A stretch of 64,000 nucleotides of DNA from NCBI RefSeq assembly GCF_947623445.1, contig NC_135242.1:25482001-25546000 (forward strand), given 5' to 3'. Shown piece after piece: positions 11,437-22,013 of the stretch. A program made the position numbers and the translations under genes. Position 1 is the stretch's first letter, and each line of letters opens with the position of its first letter. The notes under the pieces are model-generated. The model was not told the DNA's origin, made no database searches, and worked only from the letters and a program-made list of their open reading frames with translations. Source of the DNA: Clavelina lepadiformis. Its lineage: Eukaryota > Chordata > Ascidiacea > Aplousobranchia > Clavelinidae.

Positions 11437-12860
11437 CTAATGACGTGGCTTGATGTCATAAGAGTAAATGTCTTCGCCATCCCTCCCTTGGACAAAAATC
11501 ATTTTGAAACTTGTTGAGGTCACTTCCGCCCGTGCAAAGCATCCGCCGAGGTCCGTCATTTCCGCCCAACTGAAAATTTCAGATAGATGCCAAAAATTCG
11601 TTTTATTTTTGTCGCAAAATTAGTCCAAGTTGAAGAACTCACGTGTACTGGGGCGCAAAGAGCTCAGAGTCGATGTTGGGGAAGGCCGGTGTGACGAAGT
11701 TGCTGCAACCGACCACGAAATATTCGGTGTCCCCGCCGTCGTCTGCGTCTTTCAGATGCTGGAAATAAAGATTTCAGATCACGCGATGTAGTTGCTGCAT
11801 GTGGTACATTGGACTACCTGCAAGCTGTGCTCATGGCCGGCGATATAAGCCGAAACTTTGTACTGGTCCAGCAGGGGCTTCAACCGGTCAACTAAGCAAG
11901 GCGTTGTTGGGCCAGTGTTTCCAGCCGCGAAAACCGGAAAGTGACCAACCACCACAAGATAGTTAGCGCTAGACACAAGTATTCAGTCATCATTGTCGGT
12001 TATAAACAAGTCATTTCAAACATAAACATCATATTACGATTGTCCGTCGATCAGTTGTTGCTCCACCCAGGCCCACTGCTCCTCGGCCATGGTCTCGTTT
12101 ATGGGGATTCCCTCCGAATTAATCCCGCACTGGATTGTGGTGTCCATCATCACAATGCGCATTGTGACGTTAGAGGGGGCGAGCGTATAATCGAGCGTGT
12201 ACCAATACCATGGGTAGGTCCTGTAAAATTTAAAGTCGTGCTAGGTGTTTAACACATTGCACTGCACACAGAAGCCCACCATCTCTTGGACACGTGGGAA
12301 TAGTCCAGCTGCGCATGCGCGTTGCCATGCCAATCGTGGTTTCCCATGGTCGGGTACCAGGGAGTGAAGAGACCAGCCGCGGTGTAAACATCTTCGAACG
12401 TTTTCTAAATTTAAACACCACTTGTAAGAAAACAAATTTCTATGACGTCATAAACACATCTCTTCTGACAACATAGGACGTGATAGTTGCGCATGACGTC
12501 ACTGACCTTGAACCTTTCATCTCGCTCGTCTTTGACCCCGAGAAAGTAGAAGTTGTCGCCCAGCGCCAGTATAAAGCTAGGCTTTGTGACGTCAGCAGAC
12601 TGCCCCATCTTCTCTGCTACAGTGATTTGGGTCGGGGTCGTGTAGAAGGGCGCGGGCCACCCCCCAAAATCTCCGGCCATCATGAAGTTAAGAACGTCGC
12701 CGTTCAACGTCACTTTGCAGAGAGATAATCGACGTTATTATGACGTCATAATACATGAACTTAATTATGTAAACTAACCAGGAATGTTGGTTTGAGGTTG
12801 ATCAGCGATGACGATACCGACCAGTAGTGGGAGCCAAACAACGAACAGATTCATCTTCAT
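11437..12860 (-). CDS. ACP5: purple acid phosphatase, tartrate-resistant type 5
   Basis: Seven exons: 12779-12860, 12507-12712, 12280-12404, 12038-12220, 11818-11968, 11643-11758, 11437-11569. They sum to 996 nt, or 331 residues, close to vertebrate ACP5. Residues 1-19 are a signal peptide. All metallophosphatase motifs are present: GDFGG (41-45, usually GDWGG), LGDNFYF (78-84), GNHDWHG (117-123), GHFP (207-210) and AGHEH (242-246). These supply the Asp, Tyr, Asn and His ligands of the Fe-Fe/Zn centre. The enzyme hydrolyses phosphomonoesters in lysosomal or secreted compartments in known members. Exon phases close without a break, so the gene looks intact. Three introns contain TGACGTCA. Confidence 0.93.
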
Positions 12861-14643
12861 AATCAGCCTACGTCTGTCGAACAGTATGTCAATGACTTCG
12901 GTTAGTTGCAATCTAAATTCTAAACTATGACTAGCTGCTCCTGGCCTAAACGTTCATGGCAATATGGATGGTTTCAAGAAACGTCGCTATCTAGAATGCC
13001 TCAACCTGAGTTTCTATGATAGTTTGAGCTGTGACAAGAACTTCTCATACACGGGGTTCTGCCATTGGCTGCATATACGGTTTTGGGCCCAACCGGGTTG
13101 TAAACTTAATCTTAGACTATCATTTGCAATATATTGGGAAGGTTTAGCGGGATCGATACAAAATACCTTTGTTATGTTCGAACAACTCTGACGTAAAACT
13201 GCGTTTGCAGCAAAAAAAACAGCTAAAAATATACACAAGTGAAAATCCACACCTGCGAATATTGGAACACGTCACACTGGTTCTATTTCTCGCTTCTGTT
13301 TGTTTAAAGATGACGTGGTCTAGAAGTAGATTCATTCGAAATATATTAACAACTCAAATTTAGGCAGTAAAGTTGAATAAACAGAGGAATTGTTCAAGTC
13401 ACTCTTGTCTTGGTCAACGCAAATAAAGATCCAGCTGGTCACGTGCAGACACGGCATGTTGATGATGTCACAATTGTCGTTATCCTGCATACAGCTTGTT
13501 GGTTGCTTGTCGTGTCTCAAGATATTAGCTTCTTTCTACGCTGAAGGATGGAAAGAGAGTCAGCTTAACGCAAGAGACGACGAACTGACCAACTCCAGCT
13601 TTATCAAGCAATCCACATCCACACAAGCACATTAACGCGTGCATGAGATAAGATCATAAACAATTCATGGACGGAATGGTCTAAAGCAGCAAAGATGCCT
13701 TCAAACGTGTAACAGCCCAATAATAAATTACAGTGGTGCGACAGCGATCTAAAGTTTCAAGGTCAGCACCAAACCCGGAATGTATTTGTGTTGAAGCTAA
13801 ACAAAACACAAAATTACACATGTAGCCTGACTCATACTAATACTAAGTGTTACCTAATAATAACAGCAGACATTTGTTATCCTTTCTCACCTCCCCAGTC
13901 GATATCTACTTTGTGTTCAACACTGCAGTCACATAAGCACGGTACAGAACCCGAAGACTCTCTGCAAGATCACCACCACAGTCATAGCAGATTACTCGCT
14001 ATTTAGGCTGTGGCTACGGTTTGTAGCGGCCGCTACAGGTTTTTGCAGCGTGGAGACGTTGATTTTCAAAGTAATAGATTTATAGTTGGGTAACTACGCC
14101 ATACAGTAGGCTATATCACTTTTTACAAATAGAACAAAAAACATTTGGTTAAGCTTGGGTCTGTGACAAACTCGCTGCAAAAACGGTCAAAACATTGGAT
14201 TCTAAACCACTAAAAGTACAAGTAAGGTGACTCATGAGCGCCAGTTAACGATTCAAGGAAATTTTTTCAATGGCCACTGCAAGAGTTTTTGGCTTACTTC
14301 CATTATTTCTGGACCTTGTCAGGAAATATACTATGCAAGTTTAACTTTGTCAAAAAATGTTATATGCTTAAACCAGATTTTTTTTTGAAAATGGTATTCA
14401 TATGTTACCCTTTAGCTTAAAATACGCTTGGTGCTTTAGATATTGATTCGATAATTATTAAGTTTCTTAAAATTTGAGAGGGAAACTTTGCATTGCATGA
14501 ATCGTGCGCAATCGATCGATTTGAGAATTCGGAATTTTAGGCCAAGTTGAGGTTAGAGGCGTGTGGAAAAAGTCGTTCAACCTCTGTGTGGTTACTGCAG
14601 TCTTAGCCAAGTCTTTTACCAGTCGTAACCTGGTTAGTGGGTA
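12861..14643. other. intergenic region
   Basis: About 1.8 kb between the 5' end of the acid phosphatase (minus) and METTL4 (plus), so a shared divergent promoter region. No domain-bearing frame, RNA gene or transposon end was recognised. Confidence 0.5.
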
Positions 14644-15804
14644 ATGGCAATTGTTGACCGTGTCGATGGTGGTTACCTGCTCGATCATGAACTTTATTTA
14701 GAGCAAACCTACCAAAGCACTGTCGTCGGAGATCTTGCAATTTCTTATAAATTCCAAGCCAGCTACTTCGATTTGAATAAACCGCATTTAGGAAATGGTC
14801 AACAAGCCGCCGTGTCTGACTCAACTGAATATGAACCAAAGAAGAAGAGATGCCGGCGACGTAGGCACAAACGCAAAAGTCCTTTTAATCATGGCGAGGT
14901 GGAAGCTCGGGAATATCACGATGAAATAAAAGATCGTTTGTTCGCGGTCACTCTCAGACTTTGCCGGACTTTGAAGGGAAACAAATCACTTAAACCCAGC
15001 AAAGGCAACGAACGTCTGCACGATCTCAAAAATGCAGTTTTCTTGCAATTATCAAGTGATCTTGGATTGAACAGTAATAGCATCAGCTCTGTCAGTCCGA
15101 GTAAGTTAAATGGTGGTTTGTCCAATCCATGTTCGTATTCATCGATGATAAAAATTGATGATTCGTTCTATTTATTGCCCTCGCACTCAAAAGCTTTTTC
15201 TTCCGATGTTAGCGACTTAAGTGCTTTGATTAAAGATTGTGAATTATTTGGAAAATATAATTGCATAGTTTTGGACCCGCCCTGGGAGAACAAGTCTGTA
15301 CGACGGGGACACAAATACAAGTCTCTACCATTTGACAAAATTGCTTCCATTCCATTGCACAAGCTTTGCGCTTCTGAATGTTTGGTCGTGATTTGGGTCA
15401 CCAATAAACAGAAAATTATGAAATGGGTTCGCAATGTTTTGTTTCCACGATGGAACATTTGTTATTTAGCACAATGGCATTGGGTGAAAGTTACTACAAA
15501 TGGAATCCCAGTGTTTCCGTGGGAAAGTTTGCATAAGAAGCCGTACGAGACAATATTCCTTGGTCATTATCTCTGCAAGAATCACAAGCATAGTATAAAG
15601 GAGAATGTGATATGCAGCGTTCCGTGTATGGTCCATTCGCATAAACCTCCACTTTATGAAGTGGTCAAGAATAGTTTGACGGAGGTCGCGAACCCACGTT
15701 GCTTGGAGATGTTTGCCCGATCCCTTTCACCTTCCTGGTCTAGTTGGGGCAATGAAGTTTTTAAATTACAAAATATTTCATATTTTTGTGATGAAAGCAG
15801 TTGA
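14644..15804 (+). CDS. METTL4: METTL4-like MT-A70 family adenine-N6 methyltransferase, single exon
   Basis: One uninterrupted frame of 386 codons. The N-terminal part is poorly conserved and has a strongly basic run at residues 66-78 (KKKRCRRRRHKRK), a likely nuclear localisation signal. The C-terminal half carries the MT-A70 core: NCIVLDPPWENKS with the catalytic DPPW at 211-214, then LVVIWVTN, YLAQWHWVKV and a conserved KKPYE segment (about 298-302). Known METTL4 proteins methylate adenine N6, for example in U2 snRNA. METTL4 rather than METTL3/14 is chosen because DPPW is followed by ENKSVRR and the WHWVK segment. The gene has no intron and ends 187 bp before the next start on the same strand. 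Confidence 0.85.
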   Translation: MAIVDRVDGGYLLDHELYLEQTYQSTVVGDLAISYKFQASYFDLNKPHLGNGQQAAVSDSTEYEPKKKRCRRRRHKRKSPFNHGEVEAREYHDEIKDRLFAVTLRLCRTLKGNKSLKPSKGNERLHDLKNAVFLQLSSDLGLNSNSISSVSPSKLNGGLSNPCSYSSMIKIDDSFYLLPSHSKAFSSDVSDLSALIKDCELFGKYNCIVLDPPWENKSVRRGHKYKSLPFDKIASIPLHKLCASECLVVIWVTNKQKIMKWVRNVLFPRWNICYLAQWHWVKVTTNGIPVFPWESLHKKPYETIFLGHYLCKNHKHSIKENVICSVPCMVHSHKPPLYEVVKNSLTEVANPRCLEMFARSLSPSWSSWGNEVFKLQNISYFCDESS

Positions 15805-15991
15805 TTTTTATTGAGTATGCACTACTTTGTCTACTTTAGGCAACAGGTCTATTGTGTTTTCTTGTTGCCTTGCGTTTAGTTTTACTTTGATTTGCCTGAA
15901 AATGTTGGTTTTGTAGGTTTGTCTTCTCATCAGCATTTGACGATTGCGTTAAGTCTCAAATATAGGTCGATATCGTGAGGGTCGCTGAAAG

Positions 15992-17820
15992 ATGTCTGAA
16001 GAAAATTGGGCTGAAGCTGCAGATCAGCAGGAAAATTTATCAAAAAAGGTTGAAAATCTTCAAATTCAAAAGGATTTAAATAAAGGAGACGCGCAACAAA
16101 TTGTGACAAAAGAAGGCACTGAAAAATCTGATGAAAATTATGAGAAGCCGTTGAGTCAAGAAGAAAACTCGCTTCTGCGAAAGATGCTCCGAGATAAACT
16201 GGTCCAGAATAACCAGGAGCTTCAAGTACAGCAACGAGACCCAGGATCTCCGCTGTACTCAGTGAAGTCCTTTGAGGAGTTGCATCTCCGCAAAGAACTC
16301 CTTGACGGAATTTACAGCATGGGCTTCAACAGACCTTCAAAAATTCAGGAAACCGCTTTGCCACTTTTGTTGGCAAACCCTCCTGAGAACATGATCGCCC
16401 AATCACAGTCCGGCACCGGCAAAACTGCGGCCTTTGTTTTGACGATGTTGAGTCGCATTGACACTGATAAAAGGTACCCACAGTGTCTCTGTCTCTCACC
16501 AACTTATGAGCTGGCGTTACAGACTGGAAAAGCTGTGGAAACTATGGGCAAGTTTTTGCCTGATTTACAAGTTGGTTATGCAGTCCGAGGAAACCGAGGT
16601 ATGTGATGTAGCTTGTGTTTATACTATTTCACATCAGCCTTCACACCATCATATATCTATATCATAGTGCCGAAAAACACAAAGATATCGGCGCAGATTG
16701 TTATTGGAACACCGGGAACCACACTCGACTGGACGAGAAACCGGGTAAGTGGGTTGAGACCTGAATAACATCTTTATTGTTGAGTTATTGCTGTTTCCTT
16801 TTAAAGGCGTTCGAACTTCCAAAAATTGAAGTTTTTGTTCTGGATGAGGCCGATGTTATGATCGACACCCAGGGATTTAAAGATCAATCTATCCGACTCC
16901 ACAGACAACTATCGAGAAACTGCCAACTATTGTTCTTTAGCGCCACCTATGATGAGGATGTTATGAAGTTTGCTCAGCACATTGTTCGAAACCCAAACTT
17001 AATCCGGGTCAGTCTTTATTTATTGGTCACGTTTTAAAACCACGCATGTTGTTGGGGCATGCCTCTAATTTGCCGTCAAAGCAACACGTGCCGGAATCAT
17101 TTTTCAAATAATGTCCCCGCACTTGGTATTTCAAATTTTCCTTGCTTTGTATGATCTCTATTTATATGATTTCTATTTATTTGTCTCTTCCCAGCTTCGA
17201 AGGGACGAGGAGACACTCGACAACATCAAGCAATATTACGTGAAGTGCGTCAACATGGAAAAGAAGTACGAGTCGTTGACCAACCTCTACGGGGTCTTGT
17301 CGGTCGGCCAGGCGATAATATTCTGCCACACGAGGAAGACGGCATCGTGGCTTGCTAAGAAAATGTGTGACGAAAAATTCGTTGTCGCTCAGCTCAGTGG
17401 AGATCTTGACGTTGCTCAAAGAGCGGCAATTTTAAGGAGGTGAGATTGCCACCGCAGGATATGACATAATTTTTCAGGATATGACATCAACGCTCTGTTT
17501 GTGTCAGATTCAAAGAAGCAAAGGAAAGAGTTCTCGTCACAACAAATGTTTGTTCACGAGGAATCGACGTGGAGCAAGTCACCCTGGTCGTGAACTTTGA
17601 CCTGCCGATTGACATGCAACGACGAGCAGATTGCGAAACTTACCTTCACAGGATCGGGAGGACCGGCAGATTCGGAAAGTCCGGAGTTGCGATCAACTTT
17701 GTCTCGAACGAGCAGGATATTAGAGTGATGAAAGATATTGAGGATCATTTCGGGATCAAAGTCAATCGGCTCGACACTGATGATTACACTGATATGGAGG
17801 AGAAACTCGGAGATGATTGA
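15992..17820 (+). CDS. DDX19: DEAD-box RNA helicase DDX19/DBP5 (mRNA export)
   Basis: Five exons: 15992-16598, 16668-16744, 16807-17007, 17195-17439, 17508-17820. They total 1443 nt, or 480 residues, the normal family length. The helicase motifs appear in order: Q motif ([10 protein letters not shown]), motif I ([11 protein letters not shown]), VIGTPGT, DEAD (LDEADVMI), SAT (FFSATYDE), [18 protein letters not shown] and [13 protein letters not shown]19 acts at the cytoplasmic face of the nuclear pore with Gle1 and Nup214 to release mRNP; this comes from the family, not from the sequence. The start at 15992 begins an acidic, Gln-rich N-terminal extension as in DDX19. It is the only intron-containing gene in the 14.6-28.4 kb block. 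Confidence 0.94.
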
Positions 17821-18407
17821 GAAGTCAAAGCCAATTATGCTGACATCATTTTCTACTGCTGGCAAATGTTCTTGCACTAGCTGCAGTATTTTAGGATATT
17901 TCGTCATCAGACCCCGTGTACATAAACACTGGTGATGTTTCTTTTATTTTAAGTTGTTCATTTCTTTCCAAGGGAAGTTCACAAAAACGCACACTTCCAA
18001 TTTTTCATTTTATTGGAGTATTTGCAGCGAATTCTTTAAATATTGGTATTTCATTAAAAGCTTTCAAATACTTTTGTCATTTTGATGCAATGAAAAAACT
18101 GCCTGGTGTTAGCGCAAGATACAGATGTCCTGACTATAATTACTTGAAGTAGCTCGGTACAAGTGAGCTAATATCAATGGAAAAATTCATTAGAGTGTAC
18201 AACAAAGAACAAAATCAACATATTGCACAGCAATTGCAAGAAGTTATTGATGGACCAGAATATGTGAAATAAGTGAACTCGCCAATATAAGCTTTTTAAA
18301 TACATAACAAGCATTTTTATGTAAAAATCAAAAAAAACATCACACGGTAAGAGCACAAGGCACAACAACAATGCAGCAAAAAATTAAGACAGTGAAGTTT
18401 CGAGAGT
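17821..18407. other. 3' intergenic region between convergent genes
   Basis: AT-rich 3' flanks of DDX19 (plus) and EXOC4 (minus). The tRNA-like string at 18400-18415 is the reverse complement of the EXOC4 last codons. Nothing else was recognised. Confidence 0.5.
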
Positions 18408-21236
18408 TCAAATCTCGTACAATCTCTGCATTTCGTCTGCATGTTCTTTCTTGAATGTTTGTTCTGTCACAATGGCCCTTAACCTCTGTACTCGAGCCGA
18501 CTGTGTTTGCTCATTCCCGGATCCTGGTTTGCTCCGATGAAGAAGATTCAGAGCCTCCACGTAATCCTCGGTCTGGTATCGGACTCCTTGTTCCACGACC
18601 TGGGCCTGCAGGTCGTCAGGCATCAAGTACATCATCTCATAATACTGCCTCGCCTCGTCCAGGTGGGATTCCCTCGACGATGTGATGTTTGTTAACGACT
18701 GCTGAAGAGTAAAAACATTACGACACATTTTCTTAACACCAGATGGCGATATGCGCTTGATATGCTTCGCTCCATGGATCAAGATGGCCGCTGTCTGGTG
18801 TCCGAGACCTTCGAAGATGTAGTTGTACTTCTCTTGCTGCAGCGCCCCTGAGAGGTTCTCATCAACCGACGCGATGTCCTTAGTCAGCTTGGTGATTTGG
18901 AAGTCGTGCTCCATGCTATCTACTCCTCGGATGTCATACGAGTTGTTCTTAAACATCGGAGCAAGATGGTAGAAGCAGAGAAGACGAAGTTCAATGTGGA
19001 GGCAGAGGAGACAGATCTCTGACATCCTCTTGTAATCCTGGGCAAGATTTTGCAGCATTTGCATCGTGTCTGGAGGAGCATACTTCTTGATGCTCGAGAT
19101 AAACTTGTGCAAACGAGACGTCATCCACTCAAGACTCTCGTGCAGACTCGCGATTGCTTTCAGATCCGAGTGATCTTCAACCAACGAGTTCTTCCCCAAG
19201 CTCTCATCGCCAAACTTCTCCAGGAAGAATCTCGCTTCTTGCGTGAAGTTGTCATCGACAGAATGAAGATTCTGTGCTTTTCCTCCATAAGCTACCTTCC
19301 AGTTGTCCAAGTTCCTCAACATATCATTGACGTCAGCATCCCGCACCCACGATGCGCTCACAATTTGCTGATCTTCCGACTCTGGCTGCACTACTCCGCG
19401 GTACGACTGGATCGACATCTCCTTGTACTCCTGCAGCAAGGAGCAGGCCATGGTTAAGAAGTGATCGTGGTAAGAATCCAAACTACAAGTGAGATCATAA
19501 AGAAACCACATGCACTGATCGGCAACAACCGTGCTCTGGAGCAGGCTCTTGTAGCTTCCCAAGCTCTTCAGTGTGCTTTGGTCCGCAGAAAGCTTCAACG
19601 GGTCGGTGACCTTCATGGCCGCATCGAAATCCTTCTTCAGCTCGTACTGGATCTGCCTGATGAAGACGTCCTGCACATAGTCGGTTATATAATCGTGCAA
19701 CGAACACTTCTTGCCACTGCTGTACGCAGACCCTGTCTCAATCTCACTGATGAACTTCTTCAGTGGACCAAATATTACCGTGATGTTCCTCGGGTTGGGT
19801 TTGCAAACCTTTTGAGTGGAGAGAGCATGGTCCAGGAGAGGGGAAGTCCCTCCTCCAATAGAATGAGTCCGCCGTTGAGCTCTTTGCTCACGAAGATAAT
19901 TGTTCATGGAGATGGCGTGAGATGATCCGTCGAATCTGAAGAGCTTCGCCACCCTCTGCCTTGAAACTTTCTTTCGAGTGAAATGAGACGACAAACTTCC
20001 TCCCTCAGAGAAGCCGAGTTGCTGAGAACTTGCGGCGACATTGTCAGCGTCCAAATACTCGTGGAGCAGAATTTCAATGACAGACTGTATCTTGGCCCAG
20101 ACAGCTTCAATGTCATAGAGGACAATCGGGGGCTTCACTTCGGAGACGACCTCCCTGAGCACGGATAAGACGTGGGAGTGAGCAGCCACGATGCAGTGGA
20201 ATTTGTCAAACAATGAAGTCAGAAGCTGCAGAAGTCGTTTTGGATTTTCACTTTCTTTGTTTTCATCGTGAAACGCGAGGTCAGTGACCTCGACGGTGGT
20301 GTGGGTGATGAGGGCGTTGATATGACGATCCATCCTCGTCTTTGTGGCTTCAATCAACTCCGGGATTCGCTGAAGTCGTGCAAGAGATTCAACGAGGACT
20401 GTCATTAGCTTGAAAGGGTCCTCATCTGGGTCAAGATCAAGTTGTTCAAGTTGGAGGACTCGATCATCAAACTTCCCGATGCCCCCGTCCTCGTCAGTCG
20501 AGCTTCTTCTCTCAACCTTAACCTTTGACCTCTCCATCGACCTATTTTCCTTCTTCTTGGAGTTGATGGAATTTGTGTAAATCTGTCGATGAAGTTCGTT
20601 GATGAATCCGTCATGCACCGACAACTTCTTAGAGATGAGTTCATTCCTGATATCCTGAAGTGCCTCCACCTTCATCAGTTCCCCACTGAGAGCTCGCAAA
20701 GTCTGACGGAGGAGCTCGGTGGCGTGGAGATAATGCTTCTTGCGCAGGAATCCATCGATTGCCTGTGGGGCTTCTTTGACCAGCTCAATCTGTCCGAGGA
20801 GGAAGAGCACTTTCTTATGCTCCACTCCCTCGATCCAGAGCTTGCGGAGCTCATCTTGTCTGCAGTAAAGCAGGGACTTGCACTGCTGAAGACTCTCTTT
20901 CACTCTCTTGATTCTTTGCCGAGAATCTGAAATCCTGTCTCCAATCTTCCCGAACTGTTTGATCGAAACCGCAAGTTCTTCGTAGTTGTCAGCGACGAGC
21001 TCATCCAATTTCTCGTCGTTCTCTCCAAATGCTTCTTCGAGTCTCTCTTTCTCATACTCCCTCTGGTGGCCATCCTTACTTGAAGCAAGGGTCCGAATTA
21101 TGGACATGAGAAGGCCAGATGGGTCGCGGATGAATCCGGCTCTGCCCACTCCCGCCATCGACTTCCCACTTGACGCAGATCTTCGGTTGCTCCCGGTTGA
21201 AGGCTGAGCCAGGTCAAACGGGTTCGACATTTTCAA
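18408..21236 (-). CDS. EXOC4: exocyst complex component 4 (SEC8), single exon
   Basis: One uninterrupted frame of 942 codons, close to vertebrate EXOC4 (about 970). Family-typical segments include GLLMSIIRTLASS near the N-terminus, then RIKRVKESLQQCKSLL and DELRKLWIEGVEHKKVL in the coiled-coil region. The rest is the helical-rod type, with an LHIELRLLCFYHL segment late in the protein. EXOC4 is a core subunit of the octameric exocyst that tethers secretory vesicles to the plasma membrane. The start is the first Met, in the MSNPFDLAQPS context. No intron is present in the coding region, although the vertebrate gene is intron-rich. It is convergent with DDX19. Confidence 0.95.
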   Translation of the reverse strand: MKMSNPFDLAQPSTGSNRRSASSGKSMAGVGRAGFIRDPSGLLMSIIRTLASSKDGHQREYEKERLEEAFGENDEKLDELVADNYEELAVSIKQFGKIGDRISDSRQRIKRVKESLQQCKSLLYCRQDELRKLWIEGVEHKKVLFLLGQIELVKEAPQAIDGFLRKKHYLHATELLRQTLRALSGELMKVEALQDIRNELISKKLSVHDGFINELHRQIYTNSINSKKKENRSMERSKVKVERRSSTDEDGGIGKFDDRVLQLEQLDLDPDEDPFKLMTVLVESLARLQRIPELIEATKTRMDRHINALITHTTVEVTDLAFHDENKESENPKRLLQLLTSLFDKFHCIVAAHSHVLSVLREVVSEVKPPIVLYDIEAVWAKIQSVIEILLHEYLDADNVAASSQQLGFSEGGSLSSHFTRKKVSRQRVAKLFRFDGSSHAISMNNYLREQRAQRRTHSIGGGTSPLLDHALSTQKVCKPNPRNITVIFGPLKKFISEIETGSAYSSGKKCSLHDYITDYVQDVFIRQIQYELKKDFDAAMKVTDPLKLSADQSTLKSLGSYKSLLQSTVVADQCMWFLYDLTCSLDSYHDHFLTMACSLLQEYKEMSIQSYRGVVQPESEDQQIVSASWVRDADVNDMLRNLDNWKVAYGGKAQNLHSVDDNFTQEARFFLEKFGDESLGKNSLVEDHSDLKAIASLHESLEWMTSRLHKFISSIKKYAPPDTMQMLQNLAQDYKRMSEICLLCLHIELRLLCFYHLAPMFKNNSYDIRGVDSMEHDFQITKLTKDIASVDENLSGALQQEKYNYIFEGLGHQTAAILIHGAKHIKRISPSGVKKMCRNVFTLQQSLTNITSSRESHLDEARQYYEMMYLMPDDLQAQVVEQGVRYQTEDYVEALNLLHRSKPGSGNEQTQSARVQRLRAIVTEQTFKKEHADEMQRLYEI

Positions 21237-21674
21237 TTCAATTTTTTCAACTTAACTTATACAATCTGCATGGGAAGTTAGAGTGAGTCAGTTTTAACAG
21301 GTCAAAACACACAGTACACAAAAATATATACAACCAGGCTCAATGCAACTGGCTGGAATCAGTGTCTGAGATCAATTAAGTCAAGAGTTGACGGAAAAGC
21401 GCAAAGCAAGTAATTATATAACCATCCTACATCATAAAGGCAAAAGTCCATTGGCTGTCAACTGTGATGCAACAGACAGGATTCGACCATATTAAGATGA
21501 CTAAAACAGGTTTAAATAAATCCCAAACAAATATTACATAAACCATTTTGAAAATAATCTACACGAGCAAAGACGCATGAAATTGATGACTTAAACCTAA
21601 GGTGAAAAAATGTTGGACACCAGCTACATTTTAAAACATGCACTAGATCAGTTGCTCAGCTGCCCAGTTTAACA
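21237..21674. other. short intergenic region
   Basis: This 438-bp stretch is 5' flank of EXOC4 and 3' flank of the glutaredoxin gene (both minus). It is AT-rich. No exon or repeat was recognised. Confidence 0.5.
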
Positions 21675-22013
21675 TTAACTTTTTACATTGATGAGTTCCT
21701 TTAATTTATTTTGTCTTTGAAGTGAAAAAGTTTCTGATCCTCCCCCGATGCAGCTCCCATTGATGAAGACTCTTGGGACACTTCTTGCTCCAGTGATCTC
21801 CATCAAGACGTCCTGGACATCCGAACAATCGGGTCTTTGTGACAAGTTAAAGTCCTTGAACTCGATATTCTCTATCTTGAAAGCTTTCTTTGCCTGCGTG
21901 CAGTACGGACACGACGGTTTCGAGAAAATGACCACTTGGTGTCCTGAGATTGCTTCTTCAACAAACTTCCGGGCGTCTTCGTTTCTGTTCATTGTATCTT
22001 GTGAGGCGCCCAT
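21675..22013 (-). CDS. dithiol glutaredoxin
   Basis: A single frame of 112 codons covers a whole glutaredoxin fold. The active site is CPYC at residues 35-38 (KPSCPYCTQAKKAF). The glutathione-binding cis-Pro motif is SVPRVFING, followed by the GG of SCIGGGSE. The enzyme reduces protein or glutathione mixed disulfides with GSH. Length and the CPYC site fit the GLRX/GLRX2 group (GLRX2 of mammals is CSYC). No mitochondrial presequence is evident from this start, though an upstream exon could add one. The gene has no intron here. Confidence 0.9.
   Translation of the reverse strand: MGASQDTMNRNEDARKFVEEAISGHQVVIFSKPSCPYCTQAKKAFKIENIEFKDFNLSQRPDCSDVQDVLMEITGARSVPRVFINGSCIGGGSETFSLQRQNKLKELINVKS

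Noticed and set aside
18394-18425. tRNA T-arm-like string GTTCAAATCTC
   Set aside because: It is the reverse complement of the last EXOC4 codons, and no cloverleaf partner arms are seen around it.
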